DNA of 64,000 nt from Streptomyces sp. NBC_00273 (GTDB lineage Bacteria; Actinomycetota; Actinomycetes; Streptomycetales; Streptomycetaceae). The stretch is from NCBI RefSeq assembly GCF_036178145.1, contig NZ_CP108067.1, forward strand, positions 5,958,501 through 6,022,500, given 5' to 3'. Below the pieces are notes generated by a model. That model saw nothing but the letters and a program-made list of their open reading frames with translations. It was not told the DNA's origin and ran no database searches. This document shows, piece by piece, positions 47,918-57,143 of the stretch (within the stretch, counting starts at the first letter, position 1; each line of letters opens with the position of its first letter). The position numbers and the translations under genes are program-made.

Positions 47918-50900
47918 ATGTCCCTGCACAGCCAGTCGACGGCCTCCTACCAGGCCCCAGCCACACCCGAGTTCCCCCGCCACGTCGTCACCGCGGTCCT
48001 CGTCGCCCATGACGGCGCCCGCTGGCTGCCCCGGACACTCGCCGGCCTCCTCGGCCAGGAACGCCCCGCGCAGAACCACGTCGCCGCCGACACCGGCAGC
48101 TCCGACGACTCCGCGCGGCTGCTCACCGAAGCCCTCGGCGACGACCGCGTCCTGCACCTCGCCCGCCGCACCGGCTTCGGCACCGCGGTCGACGAATCCG
48201 CACGCTCCGCGGGCACCCTGACCCCCGAGGACCTCCCGTACCTCAAGCGCCCCAGCGGGTGGGACCCCGTCAGCCGCACCTGGCGCGACGACACGTACGA
48301 CCTACCCGACCTCCCCCACGGCGAACCCGTCCAGTGGCTCTGGCTCCTGCACGACGACAGCGCCCCCGAACCCGACGCCCTCACCGAACTGCTCCGCGTC
48401 GCCGAGGAGAACCCCGACGCCGCGATCATCGGCCCCAAACTGCGCGGCTGGTACGACAAGAAGCAGCTCCTCGAAGCCGGCGTCACCATCGCCCGCAGCG
48501 GCCGCCGCTGGACCGGCCTCGACCGCCGGGAACAGGACCAGGGCCAGCACGACCAGGTCCGCCCCGTCCTGTCCGTCTCCACCGCCGGCATGCTGGTCCG
48601 CCGCGACGTCTACGACGAGCTCGGCGGTTTCGACCGGCGGCTGCCCCTGATGCGCGACGACGTCGACCTGTGCTGGCGCGCCCAGAGCGCCGGCCACACC
48701 GTCCTCGTCGCCCCCGACGCCGTCCTGCGGCACGCCGAGGCCGCCGCCCGCGAACGCCGCACCGTCGACTGCGCCGGACGCACCACGGCCGGCCCGCACC
48801 GCGTCGACAAGGCCGGAGCCGTCTACACGATCCTCGCCAACAGCTCCGGCCGCGCCCTGCCGTACGTCCTGCTGCGCGTCCTGTTCGGCACCGTCCTGCG
48901 CACCCTCGCCTACCTCATCGGCAAGGCCCCCGGCCAGGCCGTCGACGAACTGACCGGCCTCCTCGCCACCCTGCTCCGCCCCGGCCGGCTCCTCGCCGCC
49001 CGCAAGGCCCGCCGCCGCCCCGCCGTCCCCGCCGCCGAACTGCGCCCGCTCTTCCCCCCGCCGGGAGCCTCCCTCCGGGCCAACGCGGAACAGCTCGCCG
49101 GCTACTTCGGGGGCGACCGCGACACCGCCACCACCCCCGCGGGCCGCCACGGCGGGGGCAGCGTCCTCGACGCCCCCCGCGAGGACGGCGACTACCTGCT
49201 GGAGACCGAGCGCTTCGCCCGCCTCAAGCGGCTCGCCCGCAACCCCGCGCCCCTCCTCCTCGCCCTCCTGGCCGTCGTCTCCCTCGCCGCGTGCCGCGCC
49301 CTGATCGGCGGCGACTCCCTCATGGGCGGCGCCCTGCTGCCCGCCCCCGGCAGCGGCTCCGACCTCTGGGGCGCCTACACCGACGGCTGGCACGCCGTCG
49401 GCACCGGCTCCACCGCCGCCGCGCCGCCCTACCTGGCCGTCCTCGGCACCCTCGCCACCCTGCTGTTCGGATCCACCCAGGCCGCCCTGACCCTGCTGCT
49501 CGTCGGATCCGTCCCGCTCGCCGGCCTCACCGCCTACTTCGCCTCCCGGCCGCTCGTCGAATCCCGGCTGCTGCGCGCCTGGGCGGCCATCGCCTACGCC
49601 TTCCTCCCGGCCGTGACCGGAGCCCTCGCCGGCGGCCGCCTCGGCACCACCGTCCTCGCCGTCCTGCTCCCCCTCCTCGCCCGCGCCGCCGTCTCCGCCT
49701 TCGACCTCGCCGACGGTGCGGAAGCCACCGACCGGCGGGGCGGCCGGCGCGCGGTGTGGACGTACACGCTGCTGCTCACCATCACCACCGCGTTCACCCC
49801 CGTCGTATGGCCGCTGGCCGCCGCCCTCGGGACCGCCGCGCTGGTGCTGCGCCGCGCGCACTGGAAGGCGTACGGCCTGCGACTGCTCGCCACCCTCGTC
49901 GTCCCGCTCGTCGTGCTCGCCCCCTGGTCACTGGGCCTGTTCACCCACCCCGGCCGCCTCCTGCAGGAGGCCGGACTGCCCTACGGAGCCGGCTCCGCCG
50001 ACGCCCTCGGCCTGCTCGCCATCAGCCCCGGCGGCCCCGGCACCGGCGCCGGACCGGTGCTCGTCGGCATCGTCCTCGCCGCCCTGGCCGCCCTGCTGCG
50101 CACCGACCGCGCCTTCGCCGTCCGCACCGCCTGGGCCGCGGCCCTGGCCGGACTGCTCCTCGCCGTCGTCCTCAACCGCACCGCCTGGGCCGGACCCGCC
50201 ACCCTCGTCTACGGGCTCGCCCTGCTCACGGCCGCCGCGCTCGGCGCCGACGGAGCCAGGGAACGCGTCGCCGCCCGCAGCTTCGGCTGGCGCCAGCCGC
50301 TGGCAGCCCTCATCGCCCTGGCCGCCGCCGCAGGACCCATGGTCGCCGCCGCCACCTGGATGTTCGCCGGCGCCGACGGCCCGCTGCAGCGCCGCGACCC
50401 CGTACAGGTCCCGGCCTTCGTCGCGGACGCGGGCGGCGACGACAACCAGACCCGCACCCTGATCCTCGACCTCGACCCGCCCACCACCGTCTCCTACAGC
50501 CTCGTCCGCGGCTCCGGAGGCCGCATCGGCGACGCGGAGGTCACCGCCCGCACCGGCGCCGACGCCCGACTCGACAAGGTCGTCTCCAACCTCGTCGCCG
50601 GCTCCGGCGCCGACCAGTCGAGCCAGCTCAGCGCCTACGCCATCCGCTTCGTGATGTTCCGCCCCGGCGGCCCCGAGGAGATCCGCCGCGTCCTCGACGC
50701 CACCCCGGGCCTCAGCCGTCGCCACCAGCAGGACGGCACCGCCCTGTGGGGCGTCGAACCCTGGCTGCCGCGCGCGGTCATCGTCTCCGGCAAGCAGGGC
50801 GAGGCCCCGATCCCGGTCGCCGCCGGCCCCGTCGAGGTCCACAGCAAGATCCCCGCCGGTGACGCGGGCCGCGTCCTGCGCATCGCCGACCGGGCCGACG

Positions 50901-51595
50901 AAGGCTGGCGGGCCACCCTCGACGGCAAGCCCCTCAAGTCCAAGACCCTCGACGGCTGGGCGCAGGGCTTCGAACTGCCCGCCGACAGCGGCCGCCTCGA
51001 CCTCGTCCACGAGGACTCCCTGCTGCGGACCGCCTGGTACTGGGCCCAGGGCCTCCTCGCCCTGGTCCTGCTGGTGATGGCCCTGCCCGGCCGCCGCGTT
51101 GAGCTCGACGACGACCTGCCGGAGGAGGAGGCCGCGCTCCCGGACCGGCCCGGCCCGGGCGAGGCCGGCGAGGGCCGCCGGGCCCGCCGGCTGCGCGCCG
51201 AAGCCGAACCGGCCCCCGTACCGGTGGAGACCGCGGCGGTCGCCGACCCGTACGCGCAGATCCCGGCCCAGCCGGCGTACGGCGACGACGACGGCTACGC
51301 GTACCAGGCGTACGGCGACCAGGGCGGCTACGCGTACGAGCCGCAGCAACAGGCCCCGTACGACCAGTACCCGCAGTACGACCAGCAGGGCGGCCGGAGC
51401 GGGCAGGGCGGCCACGGGGGGCAGGGCGGTCAGGCCTACGAGGACCCGTACCCGCAGCAGCCCCAGCACCCGCCGGTCCAGGACCCGGACCAGCAGCAGT
51501 ACACCTACCCGTACGAGCCGTACCAGCAGCCGTACGACCCCCCATACCCCCACGCACCGCACGACCCGCGTCCGGACGGGAGCCCCCAGCAGTGA
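47918..51595 (+). CDS. Very large membrane glycosyltransferase, family 2, with Tyr/Gln-rich tail
   Basis: 1225 residues. A GT-A domain (about 20-290) starts VVTAVLVAHDGARWLPRTL, with LLHDDSAPEPDAL in the metal-binding loop and LMRDDVDLCWRAQSAGH near 243-256. From about 440 to 880 there are roughly 12 hydrophobic segments resembling a polyprenyl-sugar-using GT-C or O-antigen-type core. After that come a soluble domain and one more helix at about 1040-1060. The last 115 residues are Tyr/Gln/Pro/Gly-rich disorder (DGYAYQAYGDQGGYAYEPQQQ). Likely builds an envelope glycan from lipid-linked sugars. Its stop overlaps the next gene. Confidence 0.85.
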   Translation: MSLHSQSTASYQAPATPEFPRHVVTAVLVAHDGARWLPRTLAGLLGQERPAQNHVAADTGSSDDSARLLTEALGDDRVLHLARRTGFGTAVDESARSAGTLTPEDLPYLKRPSGWDPVSRTWRDDTYDLPDLPHGEPVQWLWLLHDDSAPEPDALTELLRVAEENPDAAIIGPKLRGWYDKKQLLEAGVTIARSGRRWTGLDRREQDQGQHDQVRPVLSVSTAGMLVRRDVYDELGGFDRRLPLMRDDVDLCWRAQSAGHTVLVAPDAVLRHAEAAARERRTVDCAGRTTAGPHRVDKAGAVYTILANSSGRALPYVLLRVLFGTVLRTLAYLIGKAPGQAVDELTGLLATLLRPGRLLAARKARRRPAVPAAELRPLFPPPGASLRANAEQLAGYFGGDRDTATTPAGRHGGGSVLDAPREDGDYLLETERFARLKRLARNPAPLLLALLAVVSLAACRALIGGDSLMGGALLPAPGSGSDLWGAYTDGWHAVGTGSTAAAPPYLAVLGTLATLLFGSTQAALTLLLVGSVPLAGLTAYFASRPLVESRLLRAWAAIAYAFLPAVTGALAGGRLGTTVLAVLLPLLARAAVSAFDLADGAEATDRRGGRRAVWTYTLLLTITTAFTPVVWPLAAALGTAALVLRRAHWKAYGLRLLATLVVPLVVLAPWSLGLFTHPGRLLQEAGLPYGAGSADALGLLAISPGGPGTGAGPVLVGIVLAALAALLRTDRAFAVRTAWAAALAGLLLAVVLNRTAWAGPATLVYGLALLTAAALGADGARERVAARSFGWRQPLAALIALAAAAGPMVAAATWMFAGADGPLQRRDPVQVPAFVADAGGDDNQTRTLILDLDPPTTVSYSLVRGSGGRIGDAEVTARTGADARLDKVVSNLVAGSGADQSSQLSAYAIRFVMFRPGGPEEIRRVLDATPGLSRRHQQDGTALWGVEPWLPRAVIVSGKQGEAPIPVAAGPVEVHSKIPAGDAGRVLRIADRADEGWRATLDGKPLKSKTLDGWAQGFELPADSGRLDLVHEDSLLRTAWYWAQGLLALVLLVMALPGRRVELDDDLPEEEAALPDRPGPGEAGEGRRARRLRAEAEPAPVPVETAAVADPYAQIPAQPAYGDDDGYAYQAYGDQGGYAYEPQQQAPYDQYPQYDQQGGRSGQGGHGGQGGQAYEDPYPQQPQHPPVQDPDQQQYTYPYEPYQQPYDPPYPHAPHDPRPDGSPQQ

Positions 51596-53073
51596 AGCAG
51601 CGCGCACCCCTGACGCTGGCGGCGGTGACCGCGGCCCTGGCCGCACTCACCGGCGTCGCCGCCCTGACCGCACCCGCCGCCGACGGGAAGGCCACCGACG
51701 GCGGGGCGGCCGCCGCCCGGATGCCGGTGGAGCGGTCCCTGCTGGTGTGCCCGGGGCCCAGCTCCTCGGACATCGCCGAGACCACGTACACGTCCTTCAC
51801 CCCCGGCGCGGCCGCCGGCGAGGGCAAGGGCTCGGCCCGGCTGCTCGGCGCGACCAAGGACGCCAAGCCGGTGCTGGAACCCAAGGAGGCGGGCAAGCCC
51901 CTCGGGGCCACCGCCAGCGGCGCCGACGCACCCGCCCTCACCGGCAGCGCCGACGGGGTCCTCGCCCCCGGCTGGACCGCGCAGCTGACCACCAAGGTCT
52001 CGGTCGGCCGGACCCGCGGCGTGCTCGGCGTCGGCTGCACCGCACCCGGCACCGACTTCTGGTTCCCCGCGGTGAGCACGGCCAAGGGGCGCGAGGACTA
52101 CGTCCACCTCACCAACCCCGACGACGCCGCGGCCATCGTCGACATCAAGATCTTCGGCCCGGACGGTCCGGCCAAGCCCGACGCGGGCACCAGCGAGAGC
52201 ATCCGGGTCGACCCCAAGTCCACCAAGACCGTCCTGCTGTCCACCCTGGTCCCCGGAGCCCAGCTCGCGGACGCCACCGCCCACGTGACCACGCGCGCCG
52301 GCCGGGTGGGCGCATCGGTGCAGGTCGGGGAGGAGGGGGTGGGCGCCGATTGGCTGCCGGCCTCCGTCGACCCGGCCGGCTCGCTCGTACTGCCGGGCAT
52401 CCCGGCGGACGCCGCCTCCGTGAAGCTGGTCGTCTTCGTACCGGGCGAGGAGGACGCGGACCTGAAGGTGCGCCTGGCCGCACCCGGCGGCTCCATCAGC
52501 CCGGCGGGCAGCGAGCAGCTGCACGTCAAGGCCGGTATGACGGCGGCCGCGGACCTCAAGGACGTGACCCGCGGCGAGGCCGGCTCGCTACTGCTGACCC
52601 CGTCCGACCCCAAGAAGTCCGCCCCGGTCGTCGCGGCACTACGGGTCGTCCGCGGCAGCGGCGCCAAACAGGAGATCGGCTTCATCCCCGCCACCGGACC
52701 GGTCGGAGCACGGGCGACCGTGGCCGACAACCGGCCCGAGGAGAACACGACCGTGCTGTCCCTGACCGCTCCGGGAGCCGACGCGAAGGTGAAGGTCACC
52801 GCCTCGCCGGGCACCGGTGGCGGCGAGGCGGCCTCCAAGGACGTCGACGTCAAGGCGGGCACCACGCAGACGCTCGTCCTGGCTCCGGCGGGCGGCAAGG
52901 GCTCCTACGCCCTCACCGTGGAGACCGTCTCGGGCGGCCCGGTCCACGCGTCCCGCACCCTGTCCCTCCCGCACGAGGGCATCGCGATGTTCACCGTCCA
53001 AGGGCTCTCGGACGACCACTCCACGGTCTCGGTCCCCAAGGCCGCCCAGGACCTCTCCGTCCTGACCAGATGA
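51592..53073 (+). CDS. Secreted or anchored DUF5719 protein
   Basis: 493 residues from GTG 51592, sharing 4 bases with the glycosyltransferase stop. An N-terminal signal or anchor helix (about 5-28) is followed by repeated beta-sandwich-like segments: LLVCPGPSSSDIAE, TDFWFPAVSTAKGREDYVHLTNPDDAAAIVDIKIFG, and similar patterns twice more. No catalytic motif. Actinobacterial DUF5719 proteins occur beside this glycosyltransferase, so it is likely its extracellular partner. Confidence 0.85.
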   Translation: MKQRAPLTLAAVTAALAALTGVAALTAPAADGKATDGGAAAARMPVERSLLVCPGPSSSDIAETTYTSFTPGAAAGEGKGSARLLGATKDAKPVLEPKEAGKPLGATASGADAPALTGSADGVLAPGWTAQLTTKVSVGRTRGVLGVGCTAPGTDFWFPAVSTAKGREDYVHLTNPDDAAAIVDIKIFGPDGPAKPDAGTSESIRVDPKSTKTVLLSTLVPGAQLADATAHVTTRAGRVGASVQVGEEGVGADWLPASVDPAGSLVLPGIPADAASVKLVVFVPGEEDADLKVRLAAPGGSISPAGSEQLHVKAGMTAAADLKDVTRGEAGSLLLTPSDPKKSAPVVAALRVVRGSGAKQEIGFIPATGPVGARATVADNRPEENTTVLSLTAPGADAKVKVTASPGTGGGEAASKDVDVKAGTTQTLVLAPAGGKGSYALTVETVSGGPVHASRTLSLPHEGIAMFTVQGLSDDHSTVSVPKAAQDLSVLTR

Positions 53074-53114
53074 CGACCGGATGACGCAGCGCCCCCGGTA
53101 CGCGACCGCCCGGC

Positions 53115-53594
53115 TCAGTCCTGGCCGTACCGGGGGTCCACCGTCTCCGGCGAGAGCCCCAGCAGCTCCGCCACCTGCTCCACCACGATCTCGTGGACCA
53201 GCATCGCCTTCTCGTCCCGCGTCTTGGTGCGGATCTCCACCGGCCGCCGGAAGACCACGATCCGGGCGGGCCGCCCCTCGCGCGCCTCCGACACCGCGCC
53301 CAGCGGCACCGCCTCGTCGTTCCAGCCGCCGTCCGGACCGCCCGGCGGCCCGGGCACGTCACCGATCAGGAACTCCACCTCGGCCAGCTGCGGCCAGCGC
53401 CGCTCCAGCCGCTCCACGGAATCCCGTACGAGGTCCCCGAACAGCTCCGACCGGCTCGCCGCCAGCGGCACCTGAGGAGGGGCCACCGGACCGCGCATCC
53501 CGCGCCCGTGCCGGTCCCGCCGACGCGGGCGAGGCTCGGTTCTGGCCCCCGCTGGAGGGTCGGCGGGGCAGGGCGGAAGAGGGGTGTCGGTCAC
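53115..53594 (-). CDS. Zincin-like metallopeptidase-family protein with degenerate HExxH
   Basis: 159 residues from GTG 53594. The domain core matches the small DUF1025-type zincin family (VEFLIGDVP, RIVVFRRPVEIRT, LVHEIVVEQVAELLGL). The usual HExxH is HEIVV here: the first His and Glu remain but the second His is Val, so a normal zinc site cannot form. The N-terminal 45 residues are Arg/Pro-rich. Convergent with the DUF5719 gene. A mycobacterial counterpart lies in the same neighbourhood as I recall it. Confidence 0.8.
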   Translation of the reverse strand: MTDTPLPPCPADPPAGARTEPRPRRRDRHGRGMRGPVAPPQVPLAASRSELFGDLVRDSVERLERRWPQLAEVEFLIGDVPGPPGGPDGGWNDEAVPLGAVSEAREGRPARIVVFRRPVEIRTKTRDEKAMLVHEIVVEQVAELLGLSPETVDPRYGQD

Positions 53595-53684
53595 CCCCGC
53601 AGGGTAGCCCTGAGCACGACACGGGGGAGTGAGCGGCGGTGGAGTCGTCGCGGCCCGGTCAAGAGTGCGGTACCGTCCAACGTC

Positions 53685-54059
53685 GTGAGCCTTGTACGTC
53701 GCTGTTCGCGCACCGCGTGCGGCCGCCCTGCCGTCGCGACACTGACGTACGTCTACGCCGATTCGACCGCAGTTCTCGGCCCGCTCGCCACCTACGCCGA
53801 ACCCCACTGCTACGACCTGTGCGCCGAGCACTCGGAGCGCCTGACCGCCCCACGGGGCTGGGACGTCGTGCGCCTGTCCGACGGCTCCGGGCCGTCCCGC
53901 CCCAGCGGCGACGACCTCGAAGCCCTCGCCAACGCCGTGCGCGAAGCCGCCCGGCCGCCGGGACGCACGGCCGAGGCCGGCGGCCCCGGCCAGGGCGGCC
54001 CGTCCACCGGCGAGACCCGTCGTGGACACCTGCGCGTCCTGAGATCGCCCGATTCCTGA
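53685..54059 (+). CDS. DUF3499 protein, small zinc-ribbon-like
   Basis: 124 residues from GTG 53685. Cysteines in VRRCSRTACG (C7, C12) and PHCYDLCAEH make a likely four-Cys zinc site; the C-terminal third is disordered. TACCGT ends 8 bases before the start and there is no ribosome binding site, suggesting a leaderless mRNA. Unknown role; it precedes manB by 79 bp and is probably part of the mannose gene group. Confidence 0.82.
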   Translation: MSLVRRCSRTACGRPAVATLTYVYADSTAVLGPLATYAEPHCYDLCAEHSERLTAPRGWDVVRLSDGSGPSRPSGDDLEALANAVREAARPPGRTAEAGGPGQGGPSTGETRRGHLRVLRSPDS

Positions 54060-54138
54060 CGCTCCGGCGGTCTGAAGAGCTGCTGCTGGTTCAGGGTAGG
54101 TTTTGCTGAACCGCACAGGACCTTCAGGAGGGCAGGCA

Positions 54139-55509
54139 GTGGCCGCAGATCTTTCGAACATCGTCAAGGCGTATGACGTGCGTGGCGTCGTGCCGGACGA
54201 GTGGGACGAGTCCCTGGCCGAGCTGTTCGGTGCCGCGTTCGTCGAGGTCGTGGGCGCTGGGGCGATCGTGATCGGTCATGACATGCGTCCGTCGTCGCCG
54301 GGTTTGTCGGCCGCGTTCGCGCGGGGTGCGGCGGCGCGGGGTGTGGACGTCACGCTGATCGGTCTGTGTTCGACGGACCAGCTGTACTACGCGTCGGGTT
54401 CGCTGGACCTGCCGGGTGCGATGTTCACGGCCTCCCACAATCCGGCGCAGTACAACGGCATCAAGCTCTGTCGTGCGGGTGCGGCTCCGGTGGGTCAGGA
54501 CACGGGTTTGTCGCAGATCCGTGAGCTGGTGGAGAAGTGGTCGGACGAGGGTGCTCCCGTGATCCCCGAAGGCACCGTCCCCGGAACGGTCACGGAGCAG
54601 GACACGCTCATCGGTTACGCCGCCCATCTCAAGGGTTTGGTGGACCTGTCGTCGATCCGTCCGTTGAAGGTGGTCGTGGACGCGGGCAACGGGATGGGTG
54701 GCCACACGGTTCCGACGGTGTTCGAGGGTCTGCCGTTGGACGTGGTGCCGATGTACTTCGAGTTGGACGGGACGTTCCCGAACCACGAGGCGAACCCGCT
54801 GGATCCGAAGAACATCGTGGACTTGCAGGCGCGGGTGTTGGCGGAGGGTGCGGATCTGGGTATCGCGTTCGACGGTGACGCGGACCGTTGCTTCATCGTG
54901 GACGAGCAGGGCATTGGTGTGTCGCCGTCGGCGATCACTGCGTTGGTCGCGGCGCGCGAGCTGGCCCGCAACGGTGGCGCCGGCACCGTGATCCACAACC
55001 TGATCACCTCTTGGTCGGTTCCCGAGGTCGTTCGCGAGAACGGCGGGACGCCGGTCCGCACTCGTGTCGGTCACTCCTTCATCAAGGAGGAGATGGCGAA
55101 GACGGGTGCGATCTTCGGTGGTGAGCACTCGGCGCACTACTACTTCAAGGACTTCTGGAACGCGGACACGGGCATGTTGGCTGCGTTGCACGTGTTGGCG
55201 GCGTTGGGTGGTCAGGACGGTCCGTTGTCGGCGTTGGTGGCCTCCTACGACCGTTACGCGGGCTCGGGGGAGATCAATTCCACGGTTGCGGACCAGGCGG
55301 CCCGTCTGGCGGCGGTGAAGGCGACCTACGGCGACACCGAGGGCGTCACGTTGGACGAGCTGGACGGTCTGACGGTGACCGCCCAGGACTGGTGGTTCAA
55401 CGTGCGTGCCTCGAACACCGAGCCGTTGCTGCGGTTGAACGTCGAGGCCCGTGACGAGGCCACGCTGGCCAAGGTCCGCGACGAGGCCCTGGCCCTCATC
55501 CGCGCCTGA
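54139..55509 (+). CDS. manB: Phosphomannomutase/phosphoglucomutase
   Basis: 456 residues from GTG 54139 (CAGGAGGGCAGGCA upstream). Alpha-D-phosphohexomutase landmarks: IVKAYDVRGVVPDEW, phosphoserine loop TASHNPAQYNG, metal loop AFDGDADRC and sugar-binding GGEHSAHYYF. It interconverts mannose 6-phosphate and mannose 1-phosphate, between manA and GDP-mannose synthesis. The codon choice differs from its neighbours, with many TTG, GGT and CGT codons from about 54300 to 55400. Confidence 0.94.
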   Translation: MAADLSNIVKAYDVRGVVPDEWDESLAELFGAAFVEVVGAGAIVIGHDMRPSSPGLSAAFARGAAARGVDVTLIGLCSTDQLYYASGSLDLPGAMFTASHNPAQYNGIKLCRAGAAPVGQDTGLSQIRELVEKWSDEGAPVIPEGTVPGTVTEQDTLIGYAAHLKGLVDLSSIRPLKVVVDAGNGMGGHTVPTVFEGLPLDVVPMYFELDGTFPNHEANPLDPKNIVDLQARVLAEGADLGIAFDGDADRCFIVDEQGIGVSPSAITALVAARELARNGGAGTVIHNLITSWSVPEVVRENGGTPVRTRVGHSFIKEEMAKTGAIFGGEHSAHYYFKDFWNADTGMLAALHVLAALGGQDGPLSALVASYDRYAGSGEINSTVADQAARLAAVKATYGDTEGVTLDELDGLTVTAQDWWFNVRASNTEPLLRLNVEARDEATLAKVRDEALALIRA

Positions 55510-55523
55510 CCCGCCGTTTCAGG

Positions 55524-55610
55524 CCGGGCTCCGCCCGACCCAGCCCCGCCGGCGTTTGAGCAGGGGGCACCTCCCAGCGGTAGCTGGGGGAGGGTCCGGG
55601 CGGAGCCCGG
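55524..55610. repeat. Intergenic repeat hairpin
   Basis: The 14-bp outer arms CCGGGCTCCGCCCG (55524-55537) and CGGGCGGAGCCCGG (55597-55610) are perfect. Between them are CAGCCCCGCCGGCGTTTGAG and an inner CCCAGC/GCTGGG stem. Same family as 5039-5131; it separates manB from the Trm112-like gene on the same strand. Confidence 0.8.
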
Positions 55611-55704
55611 GACCCGCCCGACCCCCGCCCCATGACACCGCACCGCCACGAACTCGGCGGTACGCTGACCTCGCCCCACCCACATGCCCGAAGGGAAACG
55701 CCCC

Positions 55705-55890
55705 ATGCCGCTCGAAGCCGGCCTCCTGCAGATCCTGGCCTGCCCCGCCTGCCACTCGCCCCTCGAGGACAAGTCGGCCGACGAGACGACCCCCGAGCTG
55801 ATCTGCACCGGCCAGGACTGCGGCCTCGCGTACCCGGTCCGCGACGGCATTCCCGTGCTCCTCGTGGACGAGGCCCGCCGCCCCGCCTGA
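55705..55890 (+). CDS. Trm112-family small zinc-ribbon protein
   Basis: 61 residues from ATG 55705, chosen because AAGGGAA lies 6-12 bases upstream; an upstream ATG at 55684 has no such site. The zinc ribbon CPACHSPL (C13, C16) and CTGQDCGLAYPVRDGIPVLL (C34, C39) is complete. Trm112-like proteins stabilise or activate methyltransferases; in bacteria the partner is often unknown. It lies between manB and the SIS gene. Confidence 0.88.
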   Translation: MPLEAGLLQILACPACHSPLEDKSADETTPELICTGQDCGLAYPVRDGIPVLLVDEARRPA

Positions 55891-55972
55891 CCCCTGCAGC
55901 GCCGCACAGGCACACGCAGACGCTGAGACCGATTCCGCCACCCTGGATCCGTCAACACCGCCGGAGGCCGCC

Positions 55973-57106
55973 ATGCTCGACGAGTCGCTCCTCGACGCAC
56001 CGGACGATCTCGCCCGCGTCGACCGCCGGGGCCTGCTCCGCGGTGCGGCCGAGGCCGGAGCCAGAGTCCGTACCGCCGCCCGGCACGCGACCGAGGCCGG
56101 CCTCGCCGAGCTGCGCCCCGACGGCCGTCCGCGCTCCGTCCTGATCGCCGGGCCCGGCACCGCCGCCACCGGCGTCGCCGACCTGCTCGGCGCGCTCGCC
56201 GGAGCCTCCGCGCCCGTCATCCGGCTGGATCCCACCGGTGTCGCCCACGCGGCCGGCGCCCTGCGCTGGGCCCTGCCCGGCTGGGCCGGACCCGTCGACC
56301 TGCTGCTCCTCGCCACCACCGACGGCACCGAGCCCGGGCTCGCCGTCCTCGCCGAGCAGGCGTACCGGCGCGGCTGCACCGTCGTCGCCGTCGCCCCCGA
56401 GCGCTCACCGCTGAGCGAGGCGGTGGACGGCGCGCACGGGCTCCTCGTACCGATGGCCAAGGCCCCGTACCAGGAGTACGACGAGTCCGCCGCGGCCGGA
56501 CCCGGCGCCCTGTGGGCCCTGCTGACGCCGCTGCTGCTGCTCCTGGACAAGGTCGGCCTGATCACCGCCGCCCCCGACACCCTGCAGCTCGTCGCCGACC
56601 GGCTCGACCGCACGGCCGAGCGCTGCGGGCCCGCCATCGCCACCTACTCCAACCCGGCCAAGACCCTCGCCGCCGAACTGGCCGACTCCCTCCCGCTCAT
56701 CTGGAGCGAGGGAACCGGCGCCGCTCCCGCGGGCCGCCGGTTCGCCGCCACCCTCGCCGAGCTCGCCGGCCGCCCGGCACTGGCCGCCGTGCTTCCCGAG
56801 GCCCTGCCCGCCCACGGCGTCCTGCTCGCCGGATCCTTCGCCGCCGGCGCCGACCCCGACGACTTCTTCCGTGACCGGGTCGAAGAGCCCCAGGCCCTTC
56901 GCGCCCGCATCGTCCTGCTGCGTGACCGGCCGGCCGGTGGCCTCACCGCCGCCCCCGCCGCACGCGAGCTCGCCCTCAGCCACGACACGGCGATCAGCGA
57001 GCTCGAACCGGAGGAGGGCGTCGAACTGGAGCAGCTCGCCGAACTCCTCGCCGTCACGGATTTCGCCACCGCCTACCTGGCGTTGGCTTCCGGGGGACAC
57101 AGCTGA
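55973..57106 (+). CDS. SIS-domain protein, phosphoglucose/phosphomannose isomerase-like
   Basis: 377 residues. A SIS domain (about 40-180; VLIAGPGTAATGVADLLGAL, LLLLATTDGTEPGLAVL) is followed by a bacterial PGI C-terminal type region (PAIATYSNPAKTLAAELADSLPLIWSEG). The C-terminal third is hydrophobic-core helical. Because it lies between manB and manA it may act on mannose or glucose 6-phosphate. The usual catalytic Glu/His of true isomerases is not obvious, so a regulatory role is possible. Confidence 0.82.
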   Translation: MLDESLLDAPDDLARVDRRGLLRGAAEAGARVRTAARHATEAGLAELRPDGRPRSVLIAGPGTAATGVADLLGALAGASAPVIRLDPTGVAHAAGALRWALPGWAGPVDLLLLATTDGTEPGLAVLAEQAYRRGCTVVAVAPERSPLSEAVDGAHGLLVPMAKAPYQEYDESAAAGPGALWALLTPLLLLLDKVGLITAAPDTLQLVADRLDRTAERCGPAIATYSNPAKTLAAELADSLPLIWSEGTGAAPAGRRFAATLAELAGRPALAAVLPEALPAHGVLLAGSFAAGADPDDFFRDRVEEPQALRARIVLLRDRPAGGLTAAPAARELALSHDTAISELEPEEGVELEQLAELLAVTDFATAYLALASGGHS

Positions 57107-57143
57107 GGCACTGAAGTACCCAGCTCTATCCAGGAAGACGACG

